DNA of 64,000 bases, taken from contig CAWHEB010000008.1 in the NCBI GenBank assembly GCA_963828285.1, forward strand, positions 62,001 to 126,000, read 5' to 3'. This DNA is from DAIOEK01 sp963828285 (GTDB lineage: Bacteria; Chloroflexota; Anaerolineae; Anaerolineales; Anaerolineaceae). Under the pieces are notes generated by a model. The model saw only the letters and a list, made by a program, of their open reading frames with translations, did not search any database and had not been told where the DNA came from. The position numbers and the translations under genes are program-made. This document shows positions 8,374 to 18,300 of this stretch, in pieces (within the stretch, counting starts at the first letter, position 1; the number at the start of each line of letters is the position of its first letter).

Positions 8374-9094
8374 TCATCCTTTCCAATATCGTTGACCGTG
8401 ATCCAGCATGGCTATCATGATCTGCCTGGATTGGTCTGATGAAGAATTTATTATCGCCAGGATTAAATCACTGTGAAAATCGAATACCTCATCGATGACA
8501 TGTGAACCGAGATTATTTAAGAAGAAAGCATGGGTATAACTGGTGTAAGCGGCTTTAAATGAATTGATCAATAATGGGTAAACCAGGTTCCCCGAAATTT
8601 GAGCTATCCCCAGATGATATGAGAAATCCAAAATCGTTAACTTTTAAAGGATCAGAACGGTCTATGGTCCGTTCTTCCAGCAGGAGGTTGTTGAGGGTCT
8701 GAACATCCACTTCTGTGCGATGGATCGCTGCCAATTTGGAAGTCTCTCCCTCGATCAATCGGCGGAAATCAAACATTCCCCCCCAGACATTCTCATCGAG
8801 TTTGAAATTTTCAAATGTCAGTAGTGAATTCAGCAAGAAAATGGAACCATTTTGATGGAAATCATTGACCGTTACCCCATGTCTCGGAGAAATGGTTACC
8901 AGACCTTTTATGGACAATTCCACCAATGCTTCATGAACAACCGGTCTGCTGACTCCCAGTTTGAGGGCAAAATCCCTTTCAGGGAGCAGTTTTTCTCCTG
9001 ATGGGAGCTGTCCGGAAAGGATCATGGCTTCTATAGTCGCAAGACATGATTCCTTTAGAGATAGGTTGGTTGGAGGCTTATTGTTGGCTGTCAT
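8374..9094 (-). CDS. FadR-type GntR-family regulator of the glycyl-radical operon (one indel)
   Basis: Probable local transcription regulator. Residues about 10-75 form the winged helix (ERDFALKLGVSRPVVHEALVELSIKGLVTISPRHGVTV). An FCD-type all-helical ligand domain follows (MFDFRRLIEGETSKLAAIHR, later HLGIAQISGNLVYPLLINSF). The 721-base span is one base off a multiple of three: the frame changes near 8630, where KVNDF must join DFSYHLG, consistent with a single inserted base. I choose the ATG at 9094 (MTANNK) because the longer alternative would start inside the palindromic operator at 9098-9120. It heads the operon and its stop overlaps the enzyme start region, so it is probably autoregulated. 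Confidence 0.85.
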
Positions 9095-9097
9095 AAT

Positions 9098-9120
9098 TAA
9101 TGGTGGTAATACCACCATTA
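9098..9120. promoter_or_regulatory. palindromic operator for the GntR regulator
   Basis: A perfect 23-base palindrome: arms TAATGGTGGT and ACCACCATTA around AAT. The core TGGT-N3-ACCA matches the usual FadR-subfamily operator form. It lies four bases before the regulator ATG and at the predicted transcription start, where bound repressor would block the operon. Confidence 0.75.
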
Positions 9121-9121
9121 G

Positions 9122-9150
9122 ATAATAACGAATCAGAAAACAAAAATCAA
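9122..9150 (-). promoter_or_regulatory. promoter of the glycyl-radical enzyme operon
   Basis: Minus-strand -35 TTGATT (complement of 9145-9150), a 17-base spacer, and -10 TATTAT (complement of 9122-9127). The predicted start near 9115 falls inside the adjoining operator. Confidence 0.6.
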
Positions 9151-9208
9151 CCCCTAAATTATTGGGATTGATTATCGGGAAATTGTTACCTCTTTAAACC
9201 AGGAGTGA

Positions 9209-10595
9209 TCAGTTTCCAGTGGAGTTTTCCAATAACGGCAAATATACACTGAATGTTGTTCCCAAACCTTCTTTTGAGTACACTTCAATAATCCCACCGT
9301 GATTCTTAATGATCCAAAATGCGATCGACAACCCAAGTCCGAAGCTGCTGCCATCGCTTGTTCTGGTGCGGGCTTTATCTCCCCGGTAGAACCGCTCGAA
9401 GATATGTGGTACATCCACCGCCGGGATACCCGGTCCGGTGTCACTGATGATCGCCTGAGCCCGGTTTTCAACTCGTTTCAATGCAATGCTGATTTTCCCA
9501 CCATGAGGGGTGTACTTGATCGCATTTGCAGTTAAATTCAAGAAAACCTGTTTCAACCGGTCCTTATCCGCGAGGACTTGCAATGGCTCAATATTTTCGA
9601 TGCGGATATCCACCTTCCCGCCTGAAAGTACATTGACCTGGTGATAGACATCCGTGATGACCTGATCCAGGTCGACCTTCTTAAGGTCTAGTGGAAGCTT
9701 GCCAGATTCAGCTTGAGCGAGGAGAAGTAGATCACCAACCATTCTGGTGAGACGATCCACTTCTTCTTCAATACTTGAAAGAGCTTCCTCATCGGGTTTT
9801 TTCATTTTTCGAAGTAACCCGGCATTCCCCTTGATCACAGTCAGAGGAGTTCGCAGTTCATGGCTGACATCTGCCATGAAGCGTTTTTGGGCAGTAAAAA
9901 GCTGCTCCAAACGATTCAAAGTCTGGTTGAATGTGTCTAATCAGGATGCCAATCTCATTCTCAGATTTGTTGGGATTGGGTATCCGCCGGGAAAGGTCAT
10001 CTGCGCGGGTTATGTTCAATGCGGTCTCTGTTACCCGCTCCAGCGGTGCTAACGCTTGTCCTGTGCTCAACCAGGCAGCCAACGCAGAAATGGACATAAA
10101 CAAGAAAACTGCAGCAGCCAATAAGTAGAACAGGGTGTTGAGTGTCGAATTGATCAATCCTCGATTGATGCCTGCCTGTAAGATTGCAATCTTTCGCCCC
10201 TCGACCACTAATGGCACAGTCAACACCCTGAGGGTGGCAGTATTGATCTGGCTGTCACGAAATATCGGTGAAGTGGTTCGCAATCCCGTTTGATCAAGCG
10301 GTTTGTCCAGCCGGCTGATGTTGGGCGATGATGTTTGAAGCCGATTATCCGTCGTCCAAACCTGAACGAAAACATTGGAAGTTACTTCAAGAGATGGCAG
10401 CTCTACCATTTCCAGATCGCCAAAAGCATTTACCCTCGCCTTTGCTATGATCTGTTGTGCAGTCTGATTGATTGCCTGATCCAGTTGATCAACTAAAACC
10501 ACGCTGACCAATCCATAAATGACAACTCCAAATACAAGCAAAATGACCCCGGCCAGGGCTGCATATTGGAGTGTCAATTGTGTCCGCAAAGACAT
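9209..10595 (-). CDS. two-component sensor histidine kinase (one indel)
   Basis: Membrane sensor of about 462 residues. Layout: membrane segment near residues 12-35, extracytoplasmic sensor region to about 155, second membrane segment (LFYLLAAAVFLFMSISALAAW), HAMP-like linker, HisKA with phospho-acceptor DVSHELRTPLT, then the ATPase domain with N box NLTANAIKYTP, DTGPGIP, FERFYRG and FGLGLS. The 1387-base span includes one extra or missing base near 9935-9945, where the HAMP frame must join FNQTLNRLEQLF. Its start codon overlaps the response-regulator stop (TAATG), so the two are coupled. The stimulus is unknown. Confidence 0.9.
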
Positions 10596-11272
10596 TAGGG
10601 ATTTTCTCTTAAGACGTAACCTACACCGCGAATCGTATGGATCAATTGGATTTCATCCTTGATGACCAGTTTCTGCCGTAGATACCGGATGTAAACATCC
10701 AAAACATTGGATTCACCGCCAAAGTCGTATCCCCAAACCCGGTCGAATATCATTTCACGAGTCAAAACCTGTCGTGGATGCCTCATGAAGAGCTCCAGGA
10801 GATCGTACTCTTTTGCAGTCAACTGTATTTCGCGGCCTGTTCTGGTTGCTTGCCGTGATGACGTATCCAGAGTCAAATCTACGAAAGTAAGGACGGGGAC
10901 TCGTTCAGGGATCGTGCGCCTGAGTAAAGCTCGAATACGGGCCAGCAACTCATCCAGTTCAAAAGGTTTGACTAAATAATCATCTGCACCAGCATCCAAT
11001 CCTTGAACCCGGTCTTGAATAGTGTCTTTTGCTGTCAACATTAAAATAGGTAGCGGTCCATTTCCCCGTAATCGACGGCAGACTTCGAGTCCATCCATTC
11101 CCGGAAGCATCCAATCCAAAATCACCAGATCAGGATGCCATTCGCGAGTTTTGGTTAACCCGCCTTGCCCTTCCAAAGCACTTTCAACCTGATAGCCTTC
11201 ATATGCCAGGCTTCGTTTTAGAAGTTTTTGGATCGCTTCATCATCTTCGATGATCAGGATTTTTTCTTTCAT
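10595..11272 (-). CDS. OmpR-family response regulator
   Basis: DNA-binding partner of the downstream sensor kinase. The receiver domain (residues 1-120) has the acidic pair EDD, phospho-acceptor aspartate in LVILDWMLPGMDG, and the switch lysine in DDYLVKPF. The C-terminal winged helix ends YIRYLRQKL...IHTIRGVGYVL. The ATG at 11272 is chosen over upstream starts because GGAGGG lies five bases before it. Intact, about 225 residues. It is transcribed divergently from an M23 peptidase, which could be a target, but no operator was recognised. Confidence 0.93.
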   Translation of the reverse strand: MKEKILIIEDDEAIQKLLKRSLAYEGYQVESALEGQGGLTKTREWHPDLVILDWMLPGMDGLEVCRRLRGNGPLPILMLTAKDTIQDRVQGLDAGADDYLVKPFELDELLARIRALLRRTIPERVPVLTFVDLTLDTSSRQATRTGREIQLTAKEYDLLELFMRHPRQVLTREMIFDRVWGYDFGGESNVLDVYIRYLRQKLVIKDEIQLIHTIRGVGYVLRENP

Positions 11273-11422
11273 AATTCCCTCCAGGGTTAAATTAATCATA
11301 ATGGGAATAGAATCGTCAGTCAAGAAGGTGTGCTCAACCTGAAAAAATCCAAAAATTGCATATTCAGGATGGGGGTAATCATCTGTGCTAAAAACCAGTG
11401 AAATAATGGTTATAATCGCGTC

Positions 11423-12133
11423 ATGCCAAAAAAAGGAATTCTGATCACAGGCACTGCAGTCGTATTAGGTGGACTGATATTTGGTGGTTACTGGGCGTAC
11501 AGGATTCTGGTGCTCACTGGTAGCAGAACCTCTCGAATCATGCAATTCATCCGGGGAGAGAACCACAGTACCTTTCCAATGATCAAGGCAGGAACCCATT
11601 GCGATGGGTACCCGTTAGTTTTCCCATCCGATGGCTATGTAGGATTTTACTGGGATGATTCATTCCGCCCATTTCACCGTCACCAGGGAATCGATATCTT
11701 TGGTGGTGAGAAACCGGGGATTACACCCGTATATGCCGCATCTGATGGATTTCTGACCAGGGAATCCGGCTGGGTTTCCAGCCTCATCGTCAGAGTACCT
11801 CAAGATCCGCTTTTACCCGACAGGCAAATTTGGATCTACTATACCCATTTGGCTATGCCTGATGGGACTTCAACAATCGTAGACAGGTTTCTAAAAGGAT
11901 CCAATGAAGTACCTATAAAGGCAGGTGATCTTTTAGGGTATCAAGGGAATTATTCGGGCGATCCATTGAATCCAGTTGGTGTGCATCTCCACCTATCCAT
12001 TGTAAAAGATGATGGCAATGGACATTATTTGAATGAACTGAAAATTCAAAATACCATTGATCCATCTGCATATTTCGGGATGCTGCTGAATAGTCAAAAT
12101 CCAAATCCGATAGATGGATGTCCTATTAAATAA
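11423..12133 (+). CDS. M23 (LytM-like) peptidase, membrane-anchored
   Basis: Zinc peptidase fold that normally cuts peptide cross-links in cell-wall material, acting outside the membrane. An N-terminal membrane anchor (ILITGTAVVLGGLIFGGYWAY) precedes the catalytic domain. The metal motifs HxxxD (HQGID, near residue 92) and HxH (GVHLHLSI, near 190) are present, so it could be active. A -10 TATAAT at 11411-11416 ends six bases before the ATG and no ribosome binding site is seen, suggesting a leaderless transcript. It is divergent from the response-regulator gene. Length 236 residues, intact. Confidence 0.88.
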   Translation: MPKKGILITGTAVVLGGLIFGGYWAYRILVLTGSRTSRIMQFIRGENHSTFPMIKAGTHCDGYPLVFPSDGYVGFYWDDSFRPFHRHQGIDIFGGEKPGITPVYAASDGFLTRESGWVSSLIVRVPQDPLLPDRQIWIYYTHLAMPDGTSTIVDRFLKGSNEVPIKAGDLLGYQGNYSGDPLNPVGVHLHLSIVKDDGNGHYLNELKIQNTIDPSAYFGMLLNSQNPNPIDGCPIK

Positions 12134-12278
12134 CAATATTTTTAACAGAATAGTTTCCCGCCAGTAATTTCAGGATTCCCAATGATAATTCTAATTTCCA
12201 CTGGATAAAGTTCCAGACTATAATTATTAATTACCACCTGAAAAGTTGACTTATTATTATATTTTTACCGGGAGGGTT

Positions 12279-13074
12279 GTGCAAACATACCGGCGTATCG
12301 TTAATGGATTAAAAGGGATCGGATTTCCAACCGGTGTGCCTGTAATCATCCACACCAATCCTGCAGCTTTGAACCAGGTCAGAGGTAAAGGGGAGACTTT
12401 ACTTGGTGCGCTCTTCAGTTTTTCTGAAAAGGTTATCACTCCTGCATTCACACCATCCACATTGGTCATACCGCAGGATGGATTGGAAAACAACGGAATA
12501 CGGTATGGATCAGGCGCGGATACTAACGCGTTCGCCAGCATTTTCTCAGATTCACTGCATCCTGATGCTTCCACATCTCCATTGGCATCAACCATACTAA
12601 AACTACCGGATGGGAAAAGATCGAAATCATCCGGTTTTATCTTTTGCTGGGGTCAACTTGGATTCTGTTTTATTAACACAGACACTTCTAGAACCGCTAG
12701 GACCTTTACGGGCGTTGTCTGAGCTGAATGGTTGGGTACTTCTCTTTGGAACAGATCTTTCAAATAATTCCGTCATCCATTGGGCAGAAAAAGAAGCTGG
12801 ACGAAAACTATTCACACGATGGGCAATGACCAAAACCGGAATTGCCGAGTGTCCTTCCATGCCGGGATGCTCCCGCGGTTTTGCAAAAATTAATCCCATG
12901 GTAGAAGCAATTGAGCATAAAATAGAGTTGGGTTCAATTCCTCTGCGTGCATTCCCAATAAAAGTGTTCTCAGATTTCGTAAAGAATTTGATCCAGGAAA
13001 AACCGGATTCGCTTTTATGTGATGAACCTGATTGTCTATGCTGTAATGATGTGAGGAAAGGGTTGGATGCCTGA
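12279..13074 (+). CDS. AAC(3)-family N-acetyltransferase (one indel)
   Basis: Resembles aminoglycoside 3-N-acetyltransferases, which transfer acetyl from acetyl-CoA to an amino group; chromosomal members often have unknown substrates, so resistance should not be assumed. Visible family features are GETLLGALFSF, TLVIPQDG, SLHPDASTSPLAS, then GWVLLFGTDLSNNSVIHWAEKEAG and a late ECPSMPGCSRGF. The start is the GTG at 12279 with GGGAGGG just upstream. The span of 796 bases is one over a multiple of three. The frame changes near 12625, between DGKRSK and HPVLSFAGVN, with both halves conserved. It lies upstream of, and on the same strand as, threonine synthase. Confidence 0.75.
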
Positions 13075-13116
13075 AATTACAACCAGTATCCAGGGGGATG
13101 AGTATGGAGAAGTGTT

Positions 13117-14274
13117 ATGACGAGTTATCTTAGCCATTTGGAATGTAGTGAATGCAATACGGTTTACTCTCACAAAGAGAAGTATTCAGTGTGTCCAAGC
13201 TGTAAGACTCCCTTATTCGCCCGTTATGGGGTGTGTTTGGCAAAAGATGTGATCAGTAAAGAAACCCTGTTAGCCAGACAAAAAGGTCTCTGGCGATGGA
13301 AAGAATTATTACCGGTTTTCAATGAGCAATTTCGACTTACATTAGGCGAGGGAGATACTCCGTTGCTACAGCTTACCAACACCGGGAAAGAATCGGGGTT
13401 GGATCAACTCTTCATGAAGGATGAAGCCAACAACCCGACCGGATCGATTAAAGCCAGAGGATTATGTGTTGCGCTTTGCCGCGCCTTGGAATTAGGGATC
13501 AGTGTAGTTGCCCTTCCAACGTCTGGGAATTCTGCAGGTGCTCTTGCAGCCTACGCAGCCCGTGCGGGTGTCGACGCTCATATCTATATGCCAAAAAGTT
13601 CGCCTTTGACGAACCGCAGCGAAGTTGTTGATTTTGGAGCACATCTGCATCTGGTTGATGGGAATATCCAGCAAGCAGGCAGGTTAGCCAGTGGAGATTG
13701 TCAGCGCTTTGGCTGGTTCAATCTCGCAACATTCCAGGAACCGTACAGGGTTGAAGGCAAAAAAACCATTGGTCTGGAGATCTGCGAACAATTTAATTGG
13801 AAGCTGCCTGATTGGATCATCTATCCAACCGGAGACGGTGCTGGGTTGGTAGGAATGTGGAAAGCCTTCGGAGAATTGGAAGAAATGGGATGGATTGGTC
13901 CGGAGCGCCCACATCTAGCAGCCATTCAAGCTGACGGTTGTGCCCCTCTTGTTAAAGCGTTTAAAGAAAACAAGGGAACAACCTCTGATTGGGCATCGCC
14001 TTTTACTTATGCGACCGGGTTAAATATCCCAAGCATGTTTGCGGGAAAGATAGTACTTAGTTTGATCCGGGCCAGTCACGGGGTGGCAATGGAAGTAACG
14101 GATGATGAGATCCAGGTGTCCCAAGCAGCCATTGCTAAAATGGAAGGCGTCTTGTGCTCTCCCGAAGGCGCAGCAACATATGCCGGGTTCAAAAAGTTGC
14201 TCAGTGATGGGAATATCAAACATAGTCAGCGTGTGTTATTGTTTAATACAGCTAGTGGTCTAAAATATATGTAA
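13117..14274 (+). CDS. thrC: threonine synthase
   Basis: PLP enzyme converting O-phosphohomoserine to threonine. An N-terminal zinc-ribbon-like segment (CSECNTVY...CPSCKTPL, residues 10-31) is followed by the PLP domain. The Schiff-base lysine is K112 in NNPTGSIKARG. Substrate and phosphate-binding stretches follow (TSGNSAGALAAYAARAG, YPTGDGAGLVG). The 385-residue length and intact frame support function. The enzyme is shorter than E. coli ThrC and resembles the form common in thermophiles and Gram-positives. Start chosen at the ATG at 13117. Confidence 0.9.
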   Translation: MTSYLSHLECSECNTVYSHKEKYSVCPSCKTPLFARYGVCLAKDVISKETLLARQKGLWRWKELLPVFNEQFRLTLGEGDTPLLQLTNTGKESGLDQLFMKDEANNPTGSIKARGLCVALCRALELGISVVALPTSGNSAGALAAYAARAGVDAHIYMPKSSPLTNRSEVVDFGAHLHLVDGNIQQAGRLASGDCQRFGWFNLATFQEPYRVEGKKTIGLEICEQFNWKLPDWIIYPTGDGAGLVGMWKAFGELEEMGWIGPERPHLAAIQADGCAPLVKAFKENKGTTSDWASPFTYATGLNIPSMFAGKIVLSLIRASHGVAMEVTDDEIQVSQAAIAKMEGVLCSPEGAATYAGFKKLLSDGNIKHSQRVLLFNTASGLKYM

Positions 14275-14286
14275 CCAGGTGATTTC

Positions 14287-16346
14287 ATGCAGTCAGGCAA
14301 CTCTCAATCATCCTTAGAAGTTCTCTATCATGTCAGCCGTGATCTGGCTGATGAGATCGAACTCCGCCCATTGCTGAAACGCATATTGACGCAAGCTGTT
14401 CCAAATGTCGGCGCAGAACGTGGAAGTATTGTCATTCTGAATGACCAATCCATACCAATTGATGCTGCGATCATTTATGGCGACAAGATCTACTCACATA
14501 CTCTGACTCAGATCAAGGAAACCATTGATAAAGGAATGGCGGGTTGGGTCATCCGGCACCATAAAGCCGTCATGGTCAATGACACCCGCGAAGATCAACG
14601 GTGGGTAAGGCGCCCCGACGATGAGACAACCAAAACGGGTTCGAAAAGTGCGTTATGCGTTCCTCTGGTCGCACATCAAAAACTGGTTGGCGTTTTAACG
14701 GTTGTCCACCCTGAAGTCGACTATTTTAATTCCGAACACCTTGGATTATTACAATCCATCTCTGATATTGCCGGTCTGGCTATCTTGAATGCCAGGTTGT
14801 ATGCAGAAAGTCAACAGCGGGCGCGGGTGATGAGCGCCTTGATCGACAACGCGGTCGTTCTGAATTCTTCTTTGCAGTTGGATGATGTATTGAAGCACCT
14901 GCTTGAACAAACAGTACAAGCACTGAGAGTTGAAGTTGCCGGGTTAGCGTTTCTCAGCATAGACAGTAAGGAACTGGTATTCCGTGAAGTCTGGGGGAGA
15001 ATTCCCAATTTTTGAAGGATGTGCGAATCCCGTTTGGTAAAGGAATCACCGGTAAAGCAGCGAGCAGCGGTAAGATCATCATCGGTTTGAACAATGAACT
15101 TGAAGAGATCGACCAGGTGCAAGGATTCGAAATTCGTGGAATGGCAGCAGCTCCGGTAACAACGGTAGGGAAACTGATCGGCGTACTGGTGGTCATCAAC
15201 CCGAAGGGAGAGCAATTCAATAGCGATGCGGGGACCATTCTACATGCCATCGGTAGTCTGGCCGGGACAGCAATTAACAATGCACAAAACTACGAAGAAC
15301 TGCATGCTACGAACACTCGCTATACGGAATTATTCGACAATCATATTGATCCCATTCTGATTACTGACCTGACCGGTCAAATTATTGAAGCAAATCAGCA
15401 AGCTTGTTCCTGTCTGCATTACACCAAAGAACAGATCCTGAACCTGCACATCAGCAAGCTGCATGGGATGAACCATCAAAAATTAGGTGAGGATTTCATC
15501 CTTCTACCCGCGACAGGAATGGTCACCTATGAATCAGAAATGTATTCACAAAATTCATGGGAGACACCGGTACAGGTGTGTGTACGCAGAGTAACCTTCA
15601 GTGGAATTGAGTCAATCCAATGGGTTTTGCGTGATATTAGCGAAAGGATCGATCTTGATTCACTTCGTAACGATCTGATTGCCATGATCTATCATGATCT
15701 TCGATCTCCCCTCGCCAATGTTACCGCCAGTCTCGATATTTTGAATTCGTTGACCACCGGAGATCGGGATGATACAACAGTCAACCTGTTGAATATCGCC
15801 ATGCGTTCATCAGACCGTATCCAAAGACTCTTGAATTCTTTGTTGGATATCTACCGCCTTGAAGCTGGACAGAATATTGTCAACCGAAAAGAAGCGGATG
15901 CGGCAACATTGATTGCGGAAGCAATGGATATCCTCCAATCATCTCTTGAAGTAAAGAACCAGGTACTTAGCAGTCACATAACCGCCGATTTACCTCCCGT
16001 CTGGGTGGACTCCGATATGATTCGTCGGGTGCTTGTAAATCTGGTCGAAAATGCAACCAAGTTTTCTCCCGTTGAAGCAAAGATAGAAGTAGGCGTTGAA
16101 CGAAAAGGGGAGGAATTGTTATTCTGGGTGAAAGACAATGGACCCGGAATCTCACCGGATGATCAAGAGAGAATCTTTGACAAATTCTCCAGGTTGAAAA
16201 TGGCCGGCGCTACTAAAGGGATGGGTCTGGGACTCGCATTTTGCCGTTTGGCTGTCAGTGGACATGGCGGCAGGATTTGGGTTGATAGCAAATTGGAGCA
16301 GGGGAGCACTTTTTACTTTACACTACCCGTAAAAATTATCGCATAA
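14287..16346 (+). CDS. GAF-GAF-PAS hybrid sensor histidine kinase (one indel)
   Basis: Cytoplasmic sensor of about 686 residues. A GAF domain (about 15-170) is followed by a second GAF (about 185-345; VRIPFGKGITGKAASSGK), a PAS domain (about 350-470; YTELFDNHIDPILITDLTGQIIEANQ), HisKA (MIYHDLRSPLANV) and the ATPase domain (NLVENATKFSP, DNGPGISP, IFDKFSRL, GMGLGLAFCRLAV). It has no membrane segment. The frame changes near 15008-15013: the first frame stops after GRIPNF and the other continues KDVRIPFG, so a single-base indel separates two conserved halves. No response regulator is adjacent. Confidence 0.87.
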
Positions 16347-16385
16347 CAACTGGGGTAATGTTACAATCCATGTGAATGGAGAAAT

Positions 16386-17243
16386 ATGCAGGAAATTACC
16401 CAAAATATTCTTATTGATAACAGTTATCCGGGTGTTACTTTAGGGGCAATTAATGCTCCTCATGGATTAATATTAATTGATTCACCTCTCAGACAGGATG
16501 ACATTCGTTCGTGGCGATCTGCCTTGCTAAACCATAGCGGAGGTGTTGACCGAATCCTGATCAATCTGGATGCACATCCAGATCGCACATTAGGTGCACG
16601 CTCCATGGATTGCACAATTGTTGGTCATGAAGATATGGCTTTTGTCTTTCGGAATCGGCCAACTACTTTCAAGGCTCAAAATGCTGAAACCGGATCTGAA
16701 TGGGAACAATTACCCAACTTGGGAGTGATCCGTTGGAGTCCCCCTGAGATCTCATTTACTGATGAACTGCATATCTTTTGGGGAACGAATCCCATCCATC
16801 TGGAACATCGGCCAGGATCAGCAACCGGTGCTATCTGGATTCATATCCCTGAAGAAAAAGTGATCTTTATTGGTGACTTTGTGGTTAAGGATCAACCCCC
16901 ATTTATCAGCCATGCAGACATTCCTATGTGGATCCAAAACCTGGAATCGCTGCTTACACTTCAATTCCGGGAATATTTCCTCATAAGCGGTCGAAATGGA
17001 TTGATCGCATATGAAGATGTCCGCAGACAATTGAATTTTCTGCAAATGGTACAGCCTATCGTTACAAAACTCACCAATGGGAAGAATAATTCTGAACTGA
17101 TAGAGAACTCCATTCCTGAATTATTGGGTGCATTCTCCTTCCCGCCTGAAAAGACTCTTCAATATACACAGAGGTTACGGTATGGGTTGACCCATATCCA
17201 CAGCCGTGAGAATAGAATTCCCATCATTGAAATAGACGAATAA
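16386..17243 (+). CDS. metallo-beta-lactamase-fold protein with altered metal site
   Basis: A 285-residue protein with the MBL fold pattern: GVTLGAINAPHGLILIDSPL at the start, INLDAHPDRTLGA where HxHxDH is expected, and EKVIFIGDFV where the later GD motif lies. Only part of the canonical HxHxDH ligand set is visible (AHPD), so it may bind one metal or be non-hydrolytic. A C-terminal helical tail follows. No substrate can be inferred. It is colinear with the kinase upstream and the asparaginase downstream (11-base gap), so cotranscription is likely. Confidence 0.7.
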   Translation: MQEITQNILIDNSYPGVTLGAINAPHGLILIDSPLRQDDIRSWRSALLNHSGGVDRILINLDAHPDRTLGARSMDCTIVGHEDMAFVFRNRPTTFKAQNAETGSEWEQLPNLGVIRWSPPEISFTDELHIFWGTNPIHLEHRPGSATGAIWIHIPEEKVIFIGDFVVKDQPPFISHADIPMWIQNLESLLTLQFREYFLISGRNGLIAYEDVRRQLNFLQMVQPIVTKLTNGKNNSELIENSIPELLGAFSFPPEKTLQYTQRLRYGLTHIHSRENRIPIIEIDE

Positions 17244-17253
17244 CACTCACAAT

Positions 17254-18300
17254 ATGGATGAATCTATCAAGACATTGTTTGAAGCAACCCGGGGACCACT
17301 GGTTGAATCGGTTCATTCCGGAGCGATCGCAGTAGCTGACAGGAATGGGCAAGTCGTCGCTTCGATCGGCGATGTAAATCTAATCACCTATTTGCGATCA
17401 TCAGCCAAGCCATTTCAGGCATTGCCACTAATTGAATCCGGTGCTGTTGAACAGTATCACCTGACAAATGAAGAAATCGCCATTATTTGTGCGTCCCACT
17501 CTGGGACTCTGCACCACGTGGAAATTGTTTCACGACTGCAACAGAAGCTAAATATCACAGAGGATCAATTACTTTGCGGATCTCATCCTCCATACCACTC
17601 CCCAACATTCAGGAAAATGCTGCAGGATGGGACCAAACTCACGGAAAATTACAACAACTGCTCAGGTAAACATACCGGGATGCTTTTACTGGCAAGAATG
17701 ATCAATGCCGATTCTGAAAACTACATTGATCCATCCCATCCCGTTCAACAAAGGATTTTGGCTACTTTTTCGGATATGACCTGCACGCTACCTGAAAATA
17801 TTTTTATTGGAATAGATGGATGCTCCGCTCCCAACTACGCTGTTTCACTTGAAGAGGCAGCTATAGGATATGCGCGTCTTTGTGATCCGGTAGATTTGTC
17901 TCAATCACGAAAAGAAGCATGCAAAAAGATCACGCATGCCATGAGCACGCAGGGAATGGTCATCGCAGGACCTGATCGCTTTGATACTGCCTTGCTAACT
18001 CTTGCTTCGGGTAAGTTCATCTCAAAAACCGGAGCTGAAGGTTATCAATGTCTGGGCATTATGCCTGATGCGATCGAAGCGGGGTCTCCTGGCTTGGGAA
18101 TCGCGTTCAAAGTCATGGATGGCGACCTGGACAACCGATCACGCCCAGTGATCGCGATCGAAGTGTTACGGCAAATGGGGGCAATCTCCGCATCTGAGTG
18201 TGCGGCTTTGAAAGATTACGATTCCAGACCAATCTACAACTTCCGGCATCTGCTTGTTGGCGAATACCGTTCCGCATTCAAACTCACCAAATGGCAGTAG
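17254..18300 (+). CDS. asparaginase of the AnsA/Rhizobium-type family
   Basis: Probable L-asparagine amidohydrolase releasing aspartate and ammonia. It belongs to the family related to the Rhizobium etli thermolabile asparaginase rather than to the classical bacterial types. Conserved blocks: YLRSSAKPFQALPL (about residues 48-61), CASHSGTLHHV (about 85), NNCSGKHTGMLLLARM (about 135) and GIDGCSAPNYAVSL (about 190). Length 348 residues, intact. Its last ten bases overlap nth. Confidence 0.85.
   Translation: MDESIKTLFEATRGPLVESVHSGAIAVADRNGQVVASIGDVNLITYLRSSAKPFQALPLIESGAVEQYHLTNEEIAIICASHSGTLHHVEIVSRLQQKLNITEDQLLCGSHPPYHSPTFRKMLQDGTKLTENYNNCSGKHTGMLLLARMINADSENYIDPSHPVQQRILATFSDMTCTLPENIFIGIDGCSAPNYAVSLEEAAIGYARLCDPVDLSQSRKEACKKITHAMSTQGMVIAGPDRFDTALLTLASGKFISKTGAEGYQCLGIMPDAIEAGSPGLGIAFKVMDGDLDNRSRPVIAIEVLRQMGAISASECAALKDYDSRPIYNFRHLLVGEYRSAFKLTKWQ

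Noticed and set aside
12279..13074. F420-0:gamma-glutamyl ligase
   Set aside because: First impression only. The blocks GWVLLFGTDLSNNSVIHWAE and ECPSMPGCSRGF fit the AAC(3) N-acetyltransferase family instead.
14287..16346. Two separate genes (GAF protein and kinase)
   Set aside because: The second frame starts in the middle of a GAF domain without a start signal, and the two halves join to a standard GAF-GAF-PAS kinase if one indel is allowed.
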